Below, one piece after another: positions 37,743-46,471 of a stretch of 64,000 nucleotides of DNA. The translations under genes were made by a program, and so were the position numbers. The notes under the pieces were generated by a model that made no database searches, had not been told where the DNA came from, and saw nothing but the letters and a program-made list of their open reading frames with translations. Every line of letters begins with the position of its first letter. The first letter of the stretch is position 1. Source of the stretch: Tritrichomonas musculus. Taxonomy: Eukaryota; Parabasalia; Tritrichomonadida; Tritrichomonadidae. Location of the stretch: positions 1,922,001 to 1,986,000 of the forward strand of contig JAPFFF010000002.1 of assembly GCA_039105265.1 (NCBI GenBank), given 5' to 3'.

Positions 37743-38837
37743 TTAATATTCGTTAAATCCATTTTTTATTCCATTGGGTATATTTTTCTTCTTTGACCAG
37801 TAATCCACTTCAAGATTAGATAGCTTTGTTGGAGCACCTTCTCGTAAATTTTTAGCCGGTATGATGTCTTCTGTACCTTCGCTGTATTTAATTTTATATT
37901 TGTTCTTTGTTGTATCATAAGAAATAATCTTCTCCACAATACCTCTCTTGCCTCCCTTAAGTGTTTGTGCAATATTTTTGTTTTGTGTCTTGATTAACCT
38001 ATAACCAGGGAGTTTGTCTATTGACTCATCTTTGGACTTAATTATAAATTGGTTCCCAGCCTTTGAATCAACTATATATGCTTCCTTGCTTACCTTGTTC
38101 CTGCGCTTCGAAAATGGCTCCTTGGCTTGAATAATTCTAACTCTATCATTTGGTTTAAAGTCATATGGATTGTTTTGCGACTTGGTTTTTACATATTCTT
38201 TTTCATCTTTCTCTGTCATCTCGTTTGGTATCTTATAGTCCAATGATCTGTGGGGAGAATTGTTGTATGAATCTATTAAACTATCCATTTCTTTCTCATT
38301 GATGAACCTGTTCTCGCCTACCATGTCTCTAATCGTTCTCATGAACCTATTTATGATACCTAGTACATTATGATTATTATCCTCGGTAGTAGTGTAAACA
38401 ATATTTTTGGTCTTCATCAACTGTAATACATCATTGGACAAGTAAGCAGCATCCTGGTCTGATGTTATCGAATAGACATCTGGCTCGTCCTCAAAAAATT
38501 TATTTAATGCCTTGACTACTTCTTTTGCACCTTTCCCCTTCATTGGATAACAATATGCTTTTCTTGTGTTAATATTAATTAGCATCAAATAGTTGAGACC
38601 ATCCTTTGTCTTATCATTGATGAATGTGTCCATTTGATATCCCCCTGAGTGTTTAGAATAGATATTCATAAACTTTGCCTTTGGTACCTTTACATCATGT
38701 ACTATCTTCCTTAAATAATCTAATGCGGCTTCTTCTGTGAATCCATATCGTTTTGCGAGTGGAACAAATTTAGAGGCAGATCTCCAAGGAAAAAAAGAAT
38801 GAAGCTCATTAATTGTCTTAAAATGCTTTTTGTTCAT
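37743..38837 (-). CDS. Retroviral-type integrase of Maverick E, 364 aa
   Basis: An N-terminal helical part with a helix-turn-helix look, then an RNase H-like integrase core (YQMDTFIND, SITSDQDAAYLS, NVLGIINRFMRTIRD), an SH3-like segment (YDFKPNDRVRII) and a chromodomain-like C-terminus (GKRGIVEKIISYDTTKNKYK). This is the Polinton integrase layout. It would join the element ends to target DNA with a short staggered cut, in agreement with the 5-bp ATAAC duplication. It is the gene next to the ATPase. It looks whole. Confidence 0.88.
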   Translation of the reverse strand: MNKKHFKTINELHSFFPWRSASKFVPLAKRYGFTEEAALDYLRKIVHDVKVPKAKFMNIYSKHSGGYQMDTFINDKTKDGLNYLMLININTRKAYCYPMKGKGAKEVVKALNKFFEDEPDVYSITSDQDAAYLSNDVLQLMKTKNIVYTTTEDNNHNVLGIINRFMRTIRDMVGENRFINEKEMDSLIDSYNNSPHRSLDYKIPNEMTEKDEKEYVKTKSQNNPYDFKPNDRVRIIQAKEPFSKRRNKVSKEAYIVDSKAGNQFIIKSKDESIDKLPGYRLIKTQNKNIAQTLKGGKRGIVEKIISYDTTKNKYKIKYSEGTEDIIPAKNLREGAPTKLSNLEVDYWSKKKNIPNGIKNGFNEY

Positions 38838-38848
38838 TTAAATTAGTC

Positions 38849-40099
38849 TTAAACATACATCAATTTCTTATTGAATGGCATGAATTGCATTTCAATATAA
38901 AAGGATTCATTATTTGGTATCTTTACAGGTATTTGATTATGTCGCCCTGAATAAAACTCTATCCAAAATCGTTGATCAGTTGAGTTTAGCTTGAAGTATT
39001 TGATTGGGTTAAATATAACTTTACTATTTCCTAAGTAACCTTTTGATGATTGTTCTGCTATTGATGAATATATTTTACAGCTAACTCTATCCCAAACATC
39101 TTCGAATATTATTTCTCTCATCCATTTTCCTTCATATCTAATAGTATTCCCATTTTTGTCTTCAATCGGATTATCTAAATCCATGTATTTGTTTGGATTA
39201 TTTTGAAAAGGTTCAAAACCAACATTAAATACATCTGCTAAATCATAAATACTATTAACAGAATTATCTTGTATTCCATTTTTAAAAGGTCTTATACGAA
39301 AGCTGATTGATAGGTCAATATAAAAAGGATTATTTTCATCTTCATTCCACATCGAATACATTATTTCAATAAATTTCTTTTTATCATAATCATAATATCC
39401 GTCCATACCAACATCCCTTAAATTAAAAACAGGTTGTCCAACTAATTTTTTTGATTCCTCTAATTCATCAATTTTTCTTCTTAAATCCCAGCTCTCATTT
39501 ATTAAATTTTGCTTCTGAAGTGTTTTTTGTGCGATTTCATCTAAGTTCGTACTATTTGCTATTTCGATATCAAGTTGTAGTGTTTCATCCATTTTCTTAT
39601 TGATATCTTCTTCTAATTTCTCTTTTTGTTTATCAATAGATGAATGAAGAAATTTATTTAATGCAATTGGAGCAACATTATATTTTTCAAACTCTGTTCT
39701 TAAGAAATATTTCAAATCAATTAATATTTCCCTTAAATCTTTTTCTGTAGGAATCCAAGAAATTACATCATAAAATAATTCTGATTTCCTATCATTTGGA
39801 ATAGATAAATAAAGATCATCATATGTTTGATTTGGGTTGTTTAGCTTTAAGTCATCATAATCTTTCTTATAATATTTTCTGATTCCTATTGTATAAGAAA
39901 TTTTTCTTCTTCTACTATTTGTCCATATATTTCTCACACCTATTATTGATTCCCCTCTATTTGAAGTAACCCAATCTTGTGGATAATTAAAATAAAAGCG
40001 ATTTGGTCTTGTTTTATCTCGTTCCCCATCTTCTAAAAAGTAAGCATATTCAATTGGTATAGGTGTTGTTTCTTCAGCCGGATTAAGTGATGGATACAT
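38849..40099 (-). CDS. Second capsid-like protein (penton/minor capsid candidate) of Maverick E
   Basis: Start placed at 40099 (MYPSLNPAEETTPIPIEYAY), which aligns with the start of the homologue in B; an upstream in-frame ATG adds ten hydrophobic residues. 416 aa, with an N-terminal RFYFNYPQDWVTSNRGES block, a central coiled coil (KQKEKLEEDINKKMDETLQL) not obvious in B, and a conserved C-terminal FWIEFYSGRHNQIPVKI. First gene of the leftward block. Penton or minor capsid identity is inferred from place. It looks whole. Confidence 0.6.
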   Translation of the reverse strand: MYPSLNPAEETTPIPIEYAYFLEDGERDKTRPNRFYFNYPQDWVTSNRGESIIGVRNIWTNSRRRKISYTIGIRKYYKKDYDDLKLNNPNQTYDDLYLSIPNDRKSELFYDVISWIPTEKDLREILIDLKYFLRTEFEKYNVAPIALNKFLHSSIDKQKEKLEEDINKKMDETLQLDIEIANSTNLDEIAQKTLQKQNLINESWDLRRKIDELEESKKLVGQPVFNLRDVGMDGYYDYDKKKFIEIMYSMWNEDENNPFYIDLSISFRIRPFKNGIQDNSVNSIYDLADVFNVGFEPFQNNPNKYMDLDNPIEDKNGNTIRYEGKWMREIIFEDVWDRVSCKIYSSIAEQSSKGYLGNSKVIFNPIKYFKLNSTDQRFWIEFYSGRHNQIPVKIPNNESFYIEMQFMPFNKKLMYV

Positions 40100-40375
40100 T
40101 TTTATAAAAATATAAAAACAAAAGTGCAAAAACCAACCCTGAGAGGCCTTTTTCTGAATTACTTATAAAAGAGATCTACTCCAAGTGAAATCCTTATTGA
40201 AAGGAGCCGTCCGTTAACTAGGGGAAGTTAATGGCCTCGATCAGGAAGATGGAAACTTAACTCAATAAGTTTTTTGTTTGCGGAATAATTGTTAACGAAC
40301 AACTCACAACTTGGCCACAAATCCAAGTTTTCACAGATTTCACTCAAAGTCCACTCTTTCTCATAACTCAGAAAA

Positions 40376-40442
40376 AATGCGTTCCGGATATATGTCGAAC
40401 CTAGGATGTTAGGTAGGGAGTTTAACCATTACGACACACGCA
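40376..40442 (-). ncRNA. tRNA-like sequence (possible tRNA-derived repeat)
   Basis: On the minus strand GTCGTAATGGTTAAAC resembles a box A / D-arm and AGGTTCGACATA a box B / T-arm, about 33 bp apart, followed near the 3' side by a T run. The ends GCGT...ACGC could pair. The cloverleaf is poor (weak anticodon and T stems), so this is a remnant or a tRNA-derived short repeat rather than a working tRNA. Confidence 0.25.
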
Positions 40443-40570
40443 TAGACAAAGATGGAAACTCGATTTTGAATAAATATAAAACCAAATAAATATTGAAATA
40501 TATTGTAATAACTCAAATAATATATTCAGAATTTAGTTTTAAAAATAAACCATCCAAAAATATTCTTGTA

Positions 40571-40640
40571 TGGGGTCATAGCTCAATGGAAATATTTGGT
40601 GGAAAGTTACATAGTTCGAAAAATAGAAAGTCCGACATTT
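40571..40640 (+). ncRNA. Second tRNA-like sequence
   Basis: GGGGTCATAGCTCAATGG has an excellent box A core (TAGCTCAATGG), followed about 35 bp later by ATAGTTCGAAAAA, a degenerate box B, and then a run of T at 40638-40643. Pairing of the acceptor arm is poor. Possible decayed tRNA or tRNA-derived short element. Confidence 0.25.
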
Positions 40641-40967
40641 TTTATAAAAAATAATTTTAATAAATTATAACCATAAACTTGTAAAAATAATAAAAAATTT
40701 TATCTATCAATTTATTAATAAAATTTTCTTTCACAAATATTATAATTTTAAAGGAAAAAATTTTATTTATCAAATAATTTCATTTTAAACGTAAAAATTT
40801 TATTTCTCAATTTATGGGTAAAATTTTGGGATGTTACATCAATGTGACATCAATATTACATTAATGTAACATCAATTTCTAACCAAAATTTAAATTCAAA
40901 AAGTTAAACAAAAATTTTGAAAATTTATTAAAATCTATAAAAATTTAAATTCAAAAAGTGAAAAATA

Positions 40968-41819
40968 ATATTAAAATATCTTGGTGTCTAGTTAACTTTT
41001 TAAGAATATTTTTATAAAATCTTTTCAAAATATTTGAGAGAAAAAAATACTTCTGACATAAAAATATTTGAGAGAAAATATTAAATCAATTTCTACTTAA
41101 TATTTCGAGGTCGTGCCTATACAAGAAATATCGTATTTTCGGGTGTAGAATTCAAAAAACACCATTAGAAAGCTCAAAAACTACTCCATACCTTGGAAAT
41201 GACATTGGTGGAATAGTGAAAGTAGAGAGTGTGTACTTACGATAGGTTTTCAGAGGATATTTGGCAAACAAAATAATACTAACACTTTTTACTCAAATAT
41301 CTTATGGTGCTCATCAAACTTTCTATATCGTGGTGCATCTTTTTCTCTTTCCCGATCATAATCATTATTGTATTTCAAAACAGCTGCACGTCTAAACTTA
41401 GCATATCTAAAACCACTAAATTTGTTTCTTTCGTCCAAAACTTCAATTATAACATATCCATTAGAATCACATGTCCTGATGTCTTTAAAGGAATCATAAA
41501 CTTGTTGGGTTTCACGAGAAGTATAAATAGGATTTCTTAGAGTAAACTGCTTATATCGGGTCATAATCTTTAAATCTGATGGTGTGGTCATTTGTATAGT
41601 GTTGTATAAAAAATTAATAGAAATATTGAAAAACGGCAATGTACTTGAACTTGAGGGACGGGGGTGGGAAGTTAGCTAATGTAGATAGGGTATACTTACG
41701 ATAGGTTTTTCAGTAGGTATTTGGCCGGAAGCTGAGGCCCAAGCGAGGGTGTACCTGAGCTTGGTGGCGAAGCGTGTAGGCGGTGGCGAAGTATGAGACA
41801 CCGCCTATACTTAACTACT
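40968..41819 (-). repeat. Right terminal inverted repeat of Maverick E (852 bp)
   Basis: Reverse complement of 17932-18783, identical as far as can be read by eye. The outer end ...TTAACTACT is at 41819. Same hairpin, gene copy and repeated CCTATCGTAAGTA-containing sequence as on the left. Confidence 0.95.
41289..41591 (-). CDS. Terminal-repeat-encoded protein, 100 aa, right copy
   Basis: Identical in sequence to the gene at 18160-18462, in mirror orientation, again reading inward from the element end. The start is set at the inner ATG (41591) for the same reason; the longer form would start at 41639. Function unknown. That both copies are whole and identical agrees with a recent insertion or with copying of ends from one another during replication. 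Confidence 0.6.
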   Translation of the reverse strand: MTTPSDLKIMTRYKQFTLRNPIYTSRETQQVYDSFKDIRTCDSNGYVIIEVLDERNKFSGFRYAKFRRAAVLKYNNDYDREREKDAPRYRKFDEHHKIFE

Positions 41820-41824
41820 ATAAC
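41820..41824. repeat. Target-site duplication ATAAC, right copy, of Maverick E
   Basis: ATAAC directly follows the outer end of the right terminal repeat, matching 17927-17931. The next base resumes the terminal repeat of transposon T (AAATGTTTG). Confidence 0.9.
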
Positions 41825-41919
41825 AAATGTTTGAAAAATAGATTCGACTAATAAATTCCTTTGAATAAATCTATTCCAGCATATTAATTTCCTTTGAATC
41901 TATTAAAAAAGAGGCAAAT
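41825..41919 (+). repeat. Left terminal inverted repeat of element T, inner 95 bp
   Basis: This continues the repeat cut at 17931. It is the reverse complement of 45643-45737. The inner boundary at AGAGGCAAAT agrees to the base with the right copy (both 687 bp in total). Confidence 0.9.
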
Positions 41920-44134
41920 ATTAATCAGAATTCATTTACTAAAATTTCCTATAGTTATGAATTATAATAATGTACATTAGAGTTAAACATTGAAGTGAAT
42001 TATCTTAATATATTGTTAAAAAAGCTAAAAAATACAAATAAAAGTATTTTTGTTTCTTTTTGAATTTCAATCGAAAATAATAATTAAGTTTTTTTAATAG
42101 CAATAATAAAATTAGGCTAGCAATAATAAAATAAAACATAAAAGGTTTTAAAAAGTGGTTTGCTTGAATAATCTGAAATTGAAGGCTAGCAATAATAAAA
42201 TAAAAAAAAATTGTTCGAATGCGAATATTTTTGAATTTATTAAGTTCAAAGAGTTTGCTGATTTAGTAAGACGGGTTTGATGGTCGTTTTTCTATCATAA
42301 AATGAAAATAGTGTTTTTTATTATTTGAATGAATTCTCATTATTTTTAAAAACTTTTTGAATAAAAATTTTCAAAGATGTAAAATATTCAAATTTTAAAA
42401 ATCTAAATTTGTTCTTTTTTAGTTCTATTTCAATAATTATTAGTACATATATATGTTCAAGGCCATGTTAAATTTGTTATTAAGCACCAATATTATATAT
42501 TTATAATATCCTTTTTCATTTATTCATTTATAATTTAAAAAACGTCTTTTAAACTCAACAACAGTTCTGTGAAATAGAACAATTCAAGTTTATTCAACTA
42601 GTTTACCTATTTATAACCTTTTATATTGTGTTTTTATCAAAAGTTTGAAGAAGTATGCTGAAAATTATTATACTTATTGAGTTTAATAATGGGATTTTTT
42701 TTATCATTCAATTAGTTATTAAATATAAGATAAGAAAACCTTGATTTCCCCTACCTCAATTCCTAGGAACGAAATTTCATTTTGAGTCACAGCTTTAAAT
42801 AGGCTCAAACAAATGAAAACAACCTATTATATATGTTTTCCAAGATTGAGAATCACCTTTTTGATGAATGATTTTCTGTGACTTATGCTTGCTTATTACA
42901 GTATTGGAATATCAAAAAAGTTTTCATTATATTACATATATGGTTGATATTGACTAATTTCTATGAGCATAAGGGAGTTTTTAATATTAAAAATGCATTT
43001 ATTTTAATCAAATAATTAATAAATTACCAAGTATTAACTCATATCATTAAAATCTTCCCTTAAGCTCACAACACAATCACAGTAAAACAATTTGTTGAAC
43101 TTAGTATTTTTCTGGAGAAATAAAGCATTCCATACATTTTTACAATTTAGGCTATCAACTACTGATGATTGAGAAAGCATAAGGAGTAATCAAATCTATT
43201 TAAATGAAAAATGTAGTTTGAATATCAATAATTTTTTTTAACCTCCATCATAAATCTATCAGAATTAAATAATGATTGTTACAATTAACTATGCTATGAT
43301 ACCTACTAGGAACAAATAACGAGTCTCGTTTAGCAGCATGATCAATTATTACTTTCAGGCTTAAGGAAAGAAAAAAGAAAATACCTTAATGCATACTATT
43401 TTTATATCAATTTTTGAAATGAGAAAATGATAACAGAGTGAACTCAGTCAAGTGCTTTCTTTTCTATTTGATATACTAGAAAGTGTAAGCTAATTTTTGT
43501 TTAGGTTAGGAATTCAATGAAAAATAAGTTTGGTCTCGTAACTTTTGCTTTATTTTATTTGATTAATAGTATTCTTAACCAAGAAAATATAAAAATTAAC
43601 GATCCTTTTTTGGTTTAATCTCATCAGCAATAAATCTAAGGACTTTATTCAGGTTTAACGAAGTTGTAATCGCTATTATTTCAATCTATCTGCTCTTTAT
43701 ACATATAATATAAAGGTTTTATGGTATAATAACTGTTGCAAAATAAGTGGAAATACTGAAATTATATTTTTTAAATCGTTTTTCATCAATGAAATTCAAA
43801 AAAAATCTTATTAATTCAACATTTGGCATAGTAAAGATCGTTTATATATAAGTAATAAACTTCTTTTCATGTTTTTCGTATTAGATATCGGAGAATTTAT
43901 TTAAATTTAGACCAAATAGCCAAATTATGGTCTGTTTTTGCTTTTGAAAAACTTTTATCAAGCTAATTGCAATTATAAAATTATGTTCTTTATTAATTAA
44001 TATGTTTTTTATTATCAATTATATTATATTATTCTAAAAATTCAAAAATATTGAATTACCAAAATAGGAATCCATTCAAAAGTATGTAAACTATTCAAAT
44101 CAAATTCAATAAAATACGTTAAAATTATTTTTAC
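41920..44134. other. AT-rich interior of element T without a recognised gene
   Basis: About 2.2 kb between the left terminal repeat and the transposase gene. No open frame of note on either strand. It may hold regulatory sequence or a fully decayed second gene; nothing can be supported. Confidence 0.6.
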
Positions 44135-45445
44135 ATGTCGCAAGAGATTTTAAAATCACAGCTCAATCAAATTATGGAAAAAATAGCCCAAAAACCAATT
44201 TCGCTGTATTTCGAAAAATTACCAGATGAAAAACAAGAAAAAAATTATTATTCAATCGTAAAAACTCCAATGTGCTTTGAAATAATCAAAAATAAAATAA
44301 GTGATAATAAATATTTTAATATAGACGATTTTACAAAGGATTTCAATTTAATTTATCAAAATACTTGTCAAGTTTATGGTGATAAATCTTTAACTATTCA
44401 AATGTTTGATATGCTTTATGAAATAATGAATAAAGAAATTTCAATGAATTGTTTGAGCAATCATCAAAAAATAATTCAGAATTGCGAAAAATTGACCGGA
44501 ATAGACAAAGATTTTTTTTATCTTTCAAAAATACTTAATTCAAAATTTGATATATATCAGTTGGACGCTTCAGAAATAAATAAATTGGTTGATTCAATTA
44601 AAGACAATGCAATTTCTTTAAAATCAATTTTTAAATATTTTAAATGTAAACGAACCACTTTACTCAATTTTCTTAAAAATAATTATAATATTGATTTAGG
44701 AAATTTGAAATGTGGTCGAAAACCTCTCAATATTTCAGATGAACTCATTCAGAAATTTTCAGAGATTCACAATTCATGGGAAGGTGGATATAAGGGTATT
44801 GGAAACATATTAAATATTTCAGAATGGCATTCTAGAAAAATACATAATATTTTATATCCACCAAAACAAAAAGAAAAAAAAGAAATTGTACATGACTCAA
44901 GATATCATGCAACAAGGGTTAATTATTTGTGGCATTGTGATATCCACTTTTTGAAGGACAAACCACCTTACTTTGAAAAAGTTCATTATTTGATAGCTTT
45001 TATTGATGATTATTCAAGAAAAATAATTTATTTTGAAATTGGTGAATATAAAACAATGGAATTTGCTGCTCAAGCTTTGAATAATTGCCTCTCAAATTTC
45101 AAAGAAAATGAATATCCCTTTGAAATAACAACCGATAACGGTAAAGAATTTACTGGTAACGATTTTGAAGAAGAACTTAAAAAAAACAAAATTTTTCATT
45201 ATAAAATTCGTCCAAGAAATCCTGAAGAAAACGCAAAAATTGAAAGGTGGTGGCCGATAGTAGAAAAATTGAAAGATTATAAAGATATCCCCATCATAGT
45301 ATTTATTTATAACAATATTTTGTTTCATTCAGCTTTAAAAAATTATTTTGAAGATGAAACTACTCCAGAAACAGCATACAATCAACTTCCAAAGTTTGAT
45401 ATAGAAAGAGATGGAGTATTAAACATCATTGAATACACGCCTTAA
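44135..45445 (+). CDS. Bromodomain-DDE integrase-type transposase, 436 aa
   Basis: Residues about 10-100 read as a bromodomain: KNYYSIVKTPMCFEIIKNKI, then Y60, DDFTKDFNLIYQN with the acetyl-lysine-pocket Asn at 76, and VYGDKS. Residues 150-245 form helix-turn-helix-like segments (SLKSIFKYFKCKRTTLLNFL; GYKGIGNILNISEWHSRKI). Residues 265-375 are a retroviral-integrase-type core (rve): D269 in WHCDIHF, D334 in ITTDNGKEFTG and E370 in NAKIERWW, which gives an ideal DD35E spacing. This is the only gene of transposon T and should cut and join its ends. A bromodomain would tie the enzyme to acetylated histones and bias insertion to open chromatin, as chromodomains do in other integrases; that is inference. 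The frame is whole and all three catalytic acids are present. Confidence 0.88.
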   Translation: MSQEILKSQLNQIMEKIAQKPISLYFEKLPDEKQEKNYYSIVKTPMCFEIIKNKISDNKYFNIDDFTKDFNLIYQNTCQVYGDKSLTIQMFDMLYEIMNKEISMNCLSNHQKIIQNCEKLTGIDKDFFYLSKILNSKFDIYQLDASEINKLVDSIKDNAISLKSIFKYFKCKRTTLLNFLKNNYNIDLGNLKCGRKPLNISDELIQKFSEIHNSWEGGYKGIGNILNISEWHSRKIHNILYPPKQKEKKEIVHDSRYHATRVNYLWHCDIHFLKDKPPYFEKVHYLIAFIDDYSRKIIYFEIGEYKTMEFAAQALNNCLSNFKENEYPFEITTDNGKEFTGNDFEEELKKNKIFHYKIRPRNPEENAKIERWWPIVEKLKDYKDIPIIVFIYNNILFHSALKNYFEDETTPETAYNQLPKFDIERDGVLNIIEYTP

Positions 45446-45642
45446 TAAAAACATATTAATTATTAAATTTTATTTAATATTTATTTTTTATTTTTTATTA
45501 TTTCTATTATAATTTTAAAGATATTTAAATTTTTAAAAAATTGGGAACAATAACATAAAGGTCAAATTAGGTGAATTTCAATTTATTTTTATTTTTTATC
45601 TTATTAAAAAAGTTACTAAACATTTTAATTATTTTTTACTTA

Positions 45643-46329
45643 ATTTGCCTCTTTTTTAATAGATTCAAAGGAAATTAATATGCTGGAATAGATTTATTCA
45701 AAGGAATTTATTAGTCGAATCTATTTTTCAAACATTTGTTATTTATTCCAGTATATTTATTTTTTATTGATCAATATTATTGTATTTATTTATTTTTATT
45801 TTCGTATGATGCTAGTCAAATTAATAGATAAATATATTTTTTGTTTATACGATAATTCAATTAAAATTTTTCGAACTTTACTTTTGTGAAGATATAAAAA
45901 TTTTTCAAATTTGGAAAATTTTTCATTTTTTTAATCTAACTAATCCTTGCTCATTTACAACATAATCATCAATAACAAAGCTTTGAAGATAATACGTTAT
46001 GAAGTTGATTTTTCAATATCATAGAAAAAATAATCTTGCTTTTTCAATATCATAGAAAAAATAATCTTGCTTTTTGTGTGCATCTGAAATTCTTTCAATT
46101 TGTTTATTTCAAATTTGAATACATTTTAGCGAAAATATAAAATACACTCAAAAAATCTTCCCTCTCAATTATTTTCTATGCTTTTTTTCTATATTTGTTT
46201 TACTAAATGCTATATTTCGTTTTTGTTGGTTTTATATAACGCATTTTTAACATTTTAAAATTTTTATATTTTTTATTCATTCAATTTTTGGCCTCTCAAA
46301 AAGCTGGGGCTTCATTTTCTCTTGGAATA
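45643..46329 (-). repeat. Right terminal inverted repeat of element T (687 bp)
   Basis: Reverse complement of 17340-17931 plus 41825-41919. By eye it differs at only a few positions (for instance one A/T difference in the A-rich tract near 45790). It ends CTCTTGGAATA at 46329. Confidence 0.92.
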
Positions 46330-46345
46330 CAAAACCAAATCCATG
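46330..46345. repeat. 16-bp direct repeat at right border of element T
   Basis: CAAAACCAAATCCATG, identical to 17324-17339, directly after the last base of the terminal repeat. The sequences beyond the two copies differ. Confidence 0.85.
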
Positions 46346-46471
46346 CATTTTTTATTTTTTTGAAATTATTAATTTTTCGTTTTTTCTAGAATTTCTTTTG
46401 ATGAAAATAAAATTCAGATTATTTTACGAACAATTGCTTATTTGAAGAGTTACCATTTTTCTTTTGTGATC

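Larger units (their letters stand above)
40100..40967. other. Non-coding right subterminal region of Maverick E
   Basis: No gene. It contains two tRNA-like stretches described separately, a short repeated word (ACATCAAT at several places near 40840-40875) and AT-rich sequence up to the inner edge of the right terminal repeat. The older terminus seen on the left at 18784 has no partner here. Confidence 0.6.
17932..41819 (+). mobile_element. Maverick/Polinton element E, full length, 23.9 kb
   Basis: Both ends are present: 852-bp terminal inverted repeats starting AGTAGTTAAGTATAGGCGG and a 5-bp ATAAC target duplication. Polintons are known for 15-25 kb size, AG-starting long terminal repeats and 5-6 bp target duplications. 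Contents: duplicated 100-aa gene in the repeats, giant fibre-like gene, a 244-aa gene, T5orf172 protein, protein-primed polymerase, primase-helicase, small basic protein, two HNH proteins, several conserved small proteins, major capsid-like protein, ATPase, integrase and second capsid-like protein. About two breaks, both in the polymerase; the rest looks whole. The terminal repeats look identical, so it is very young. It lies in the left terminal repeat of transposon T. Confidence 0.93.
17340..46329 (+). mobile_element. Element T: bromodomain-transposase DNA transposon, split by Maverick E
   Basis: A DNA transposon of about 5097 bp when the Maverick insertion (17932-41824, counting one target copy) is left out. 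Its terminal inverted repeats are 687 bp each: 17340-17931 plus 41825-41919 on the left, and 45643-46329 on the right. They differ at only a few positions by eye. Ends read TATTCCAAGAG...CTCTTGGAATA. It carries one gene, a 436-aa transposase (44135-45445). Identical 16-bp direct repeats flank it. The long inverted repeats and a single DDE gene recall Mutator-like elements, but the transposase belongs to the retroviral-integrase type and the target repeat is far longer than usual. It looks whole apart from the insertion, and recent. Confidence 0.85.
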
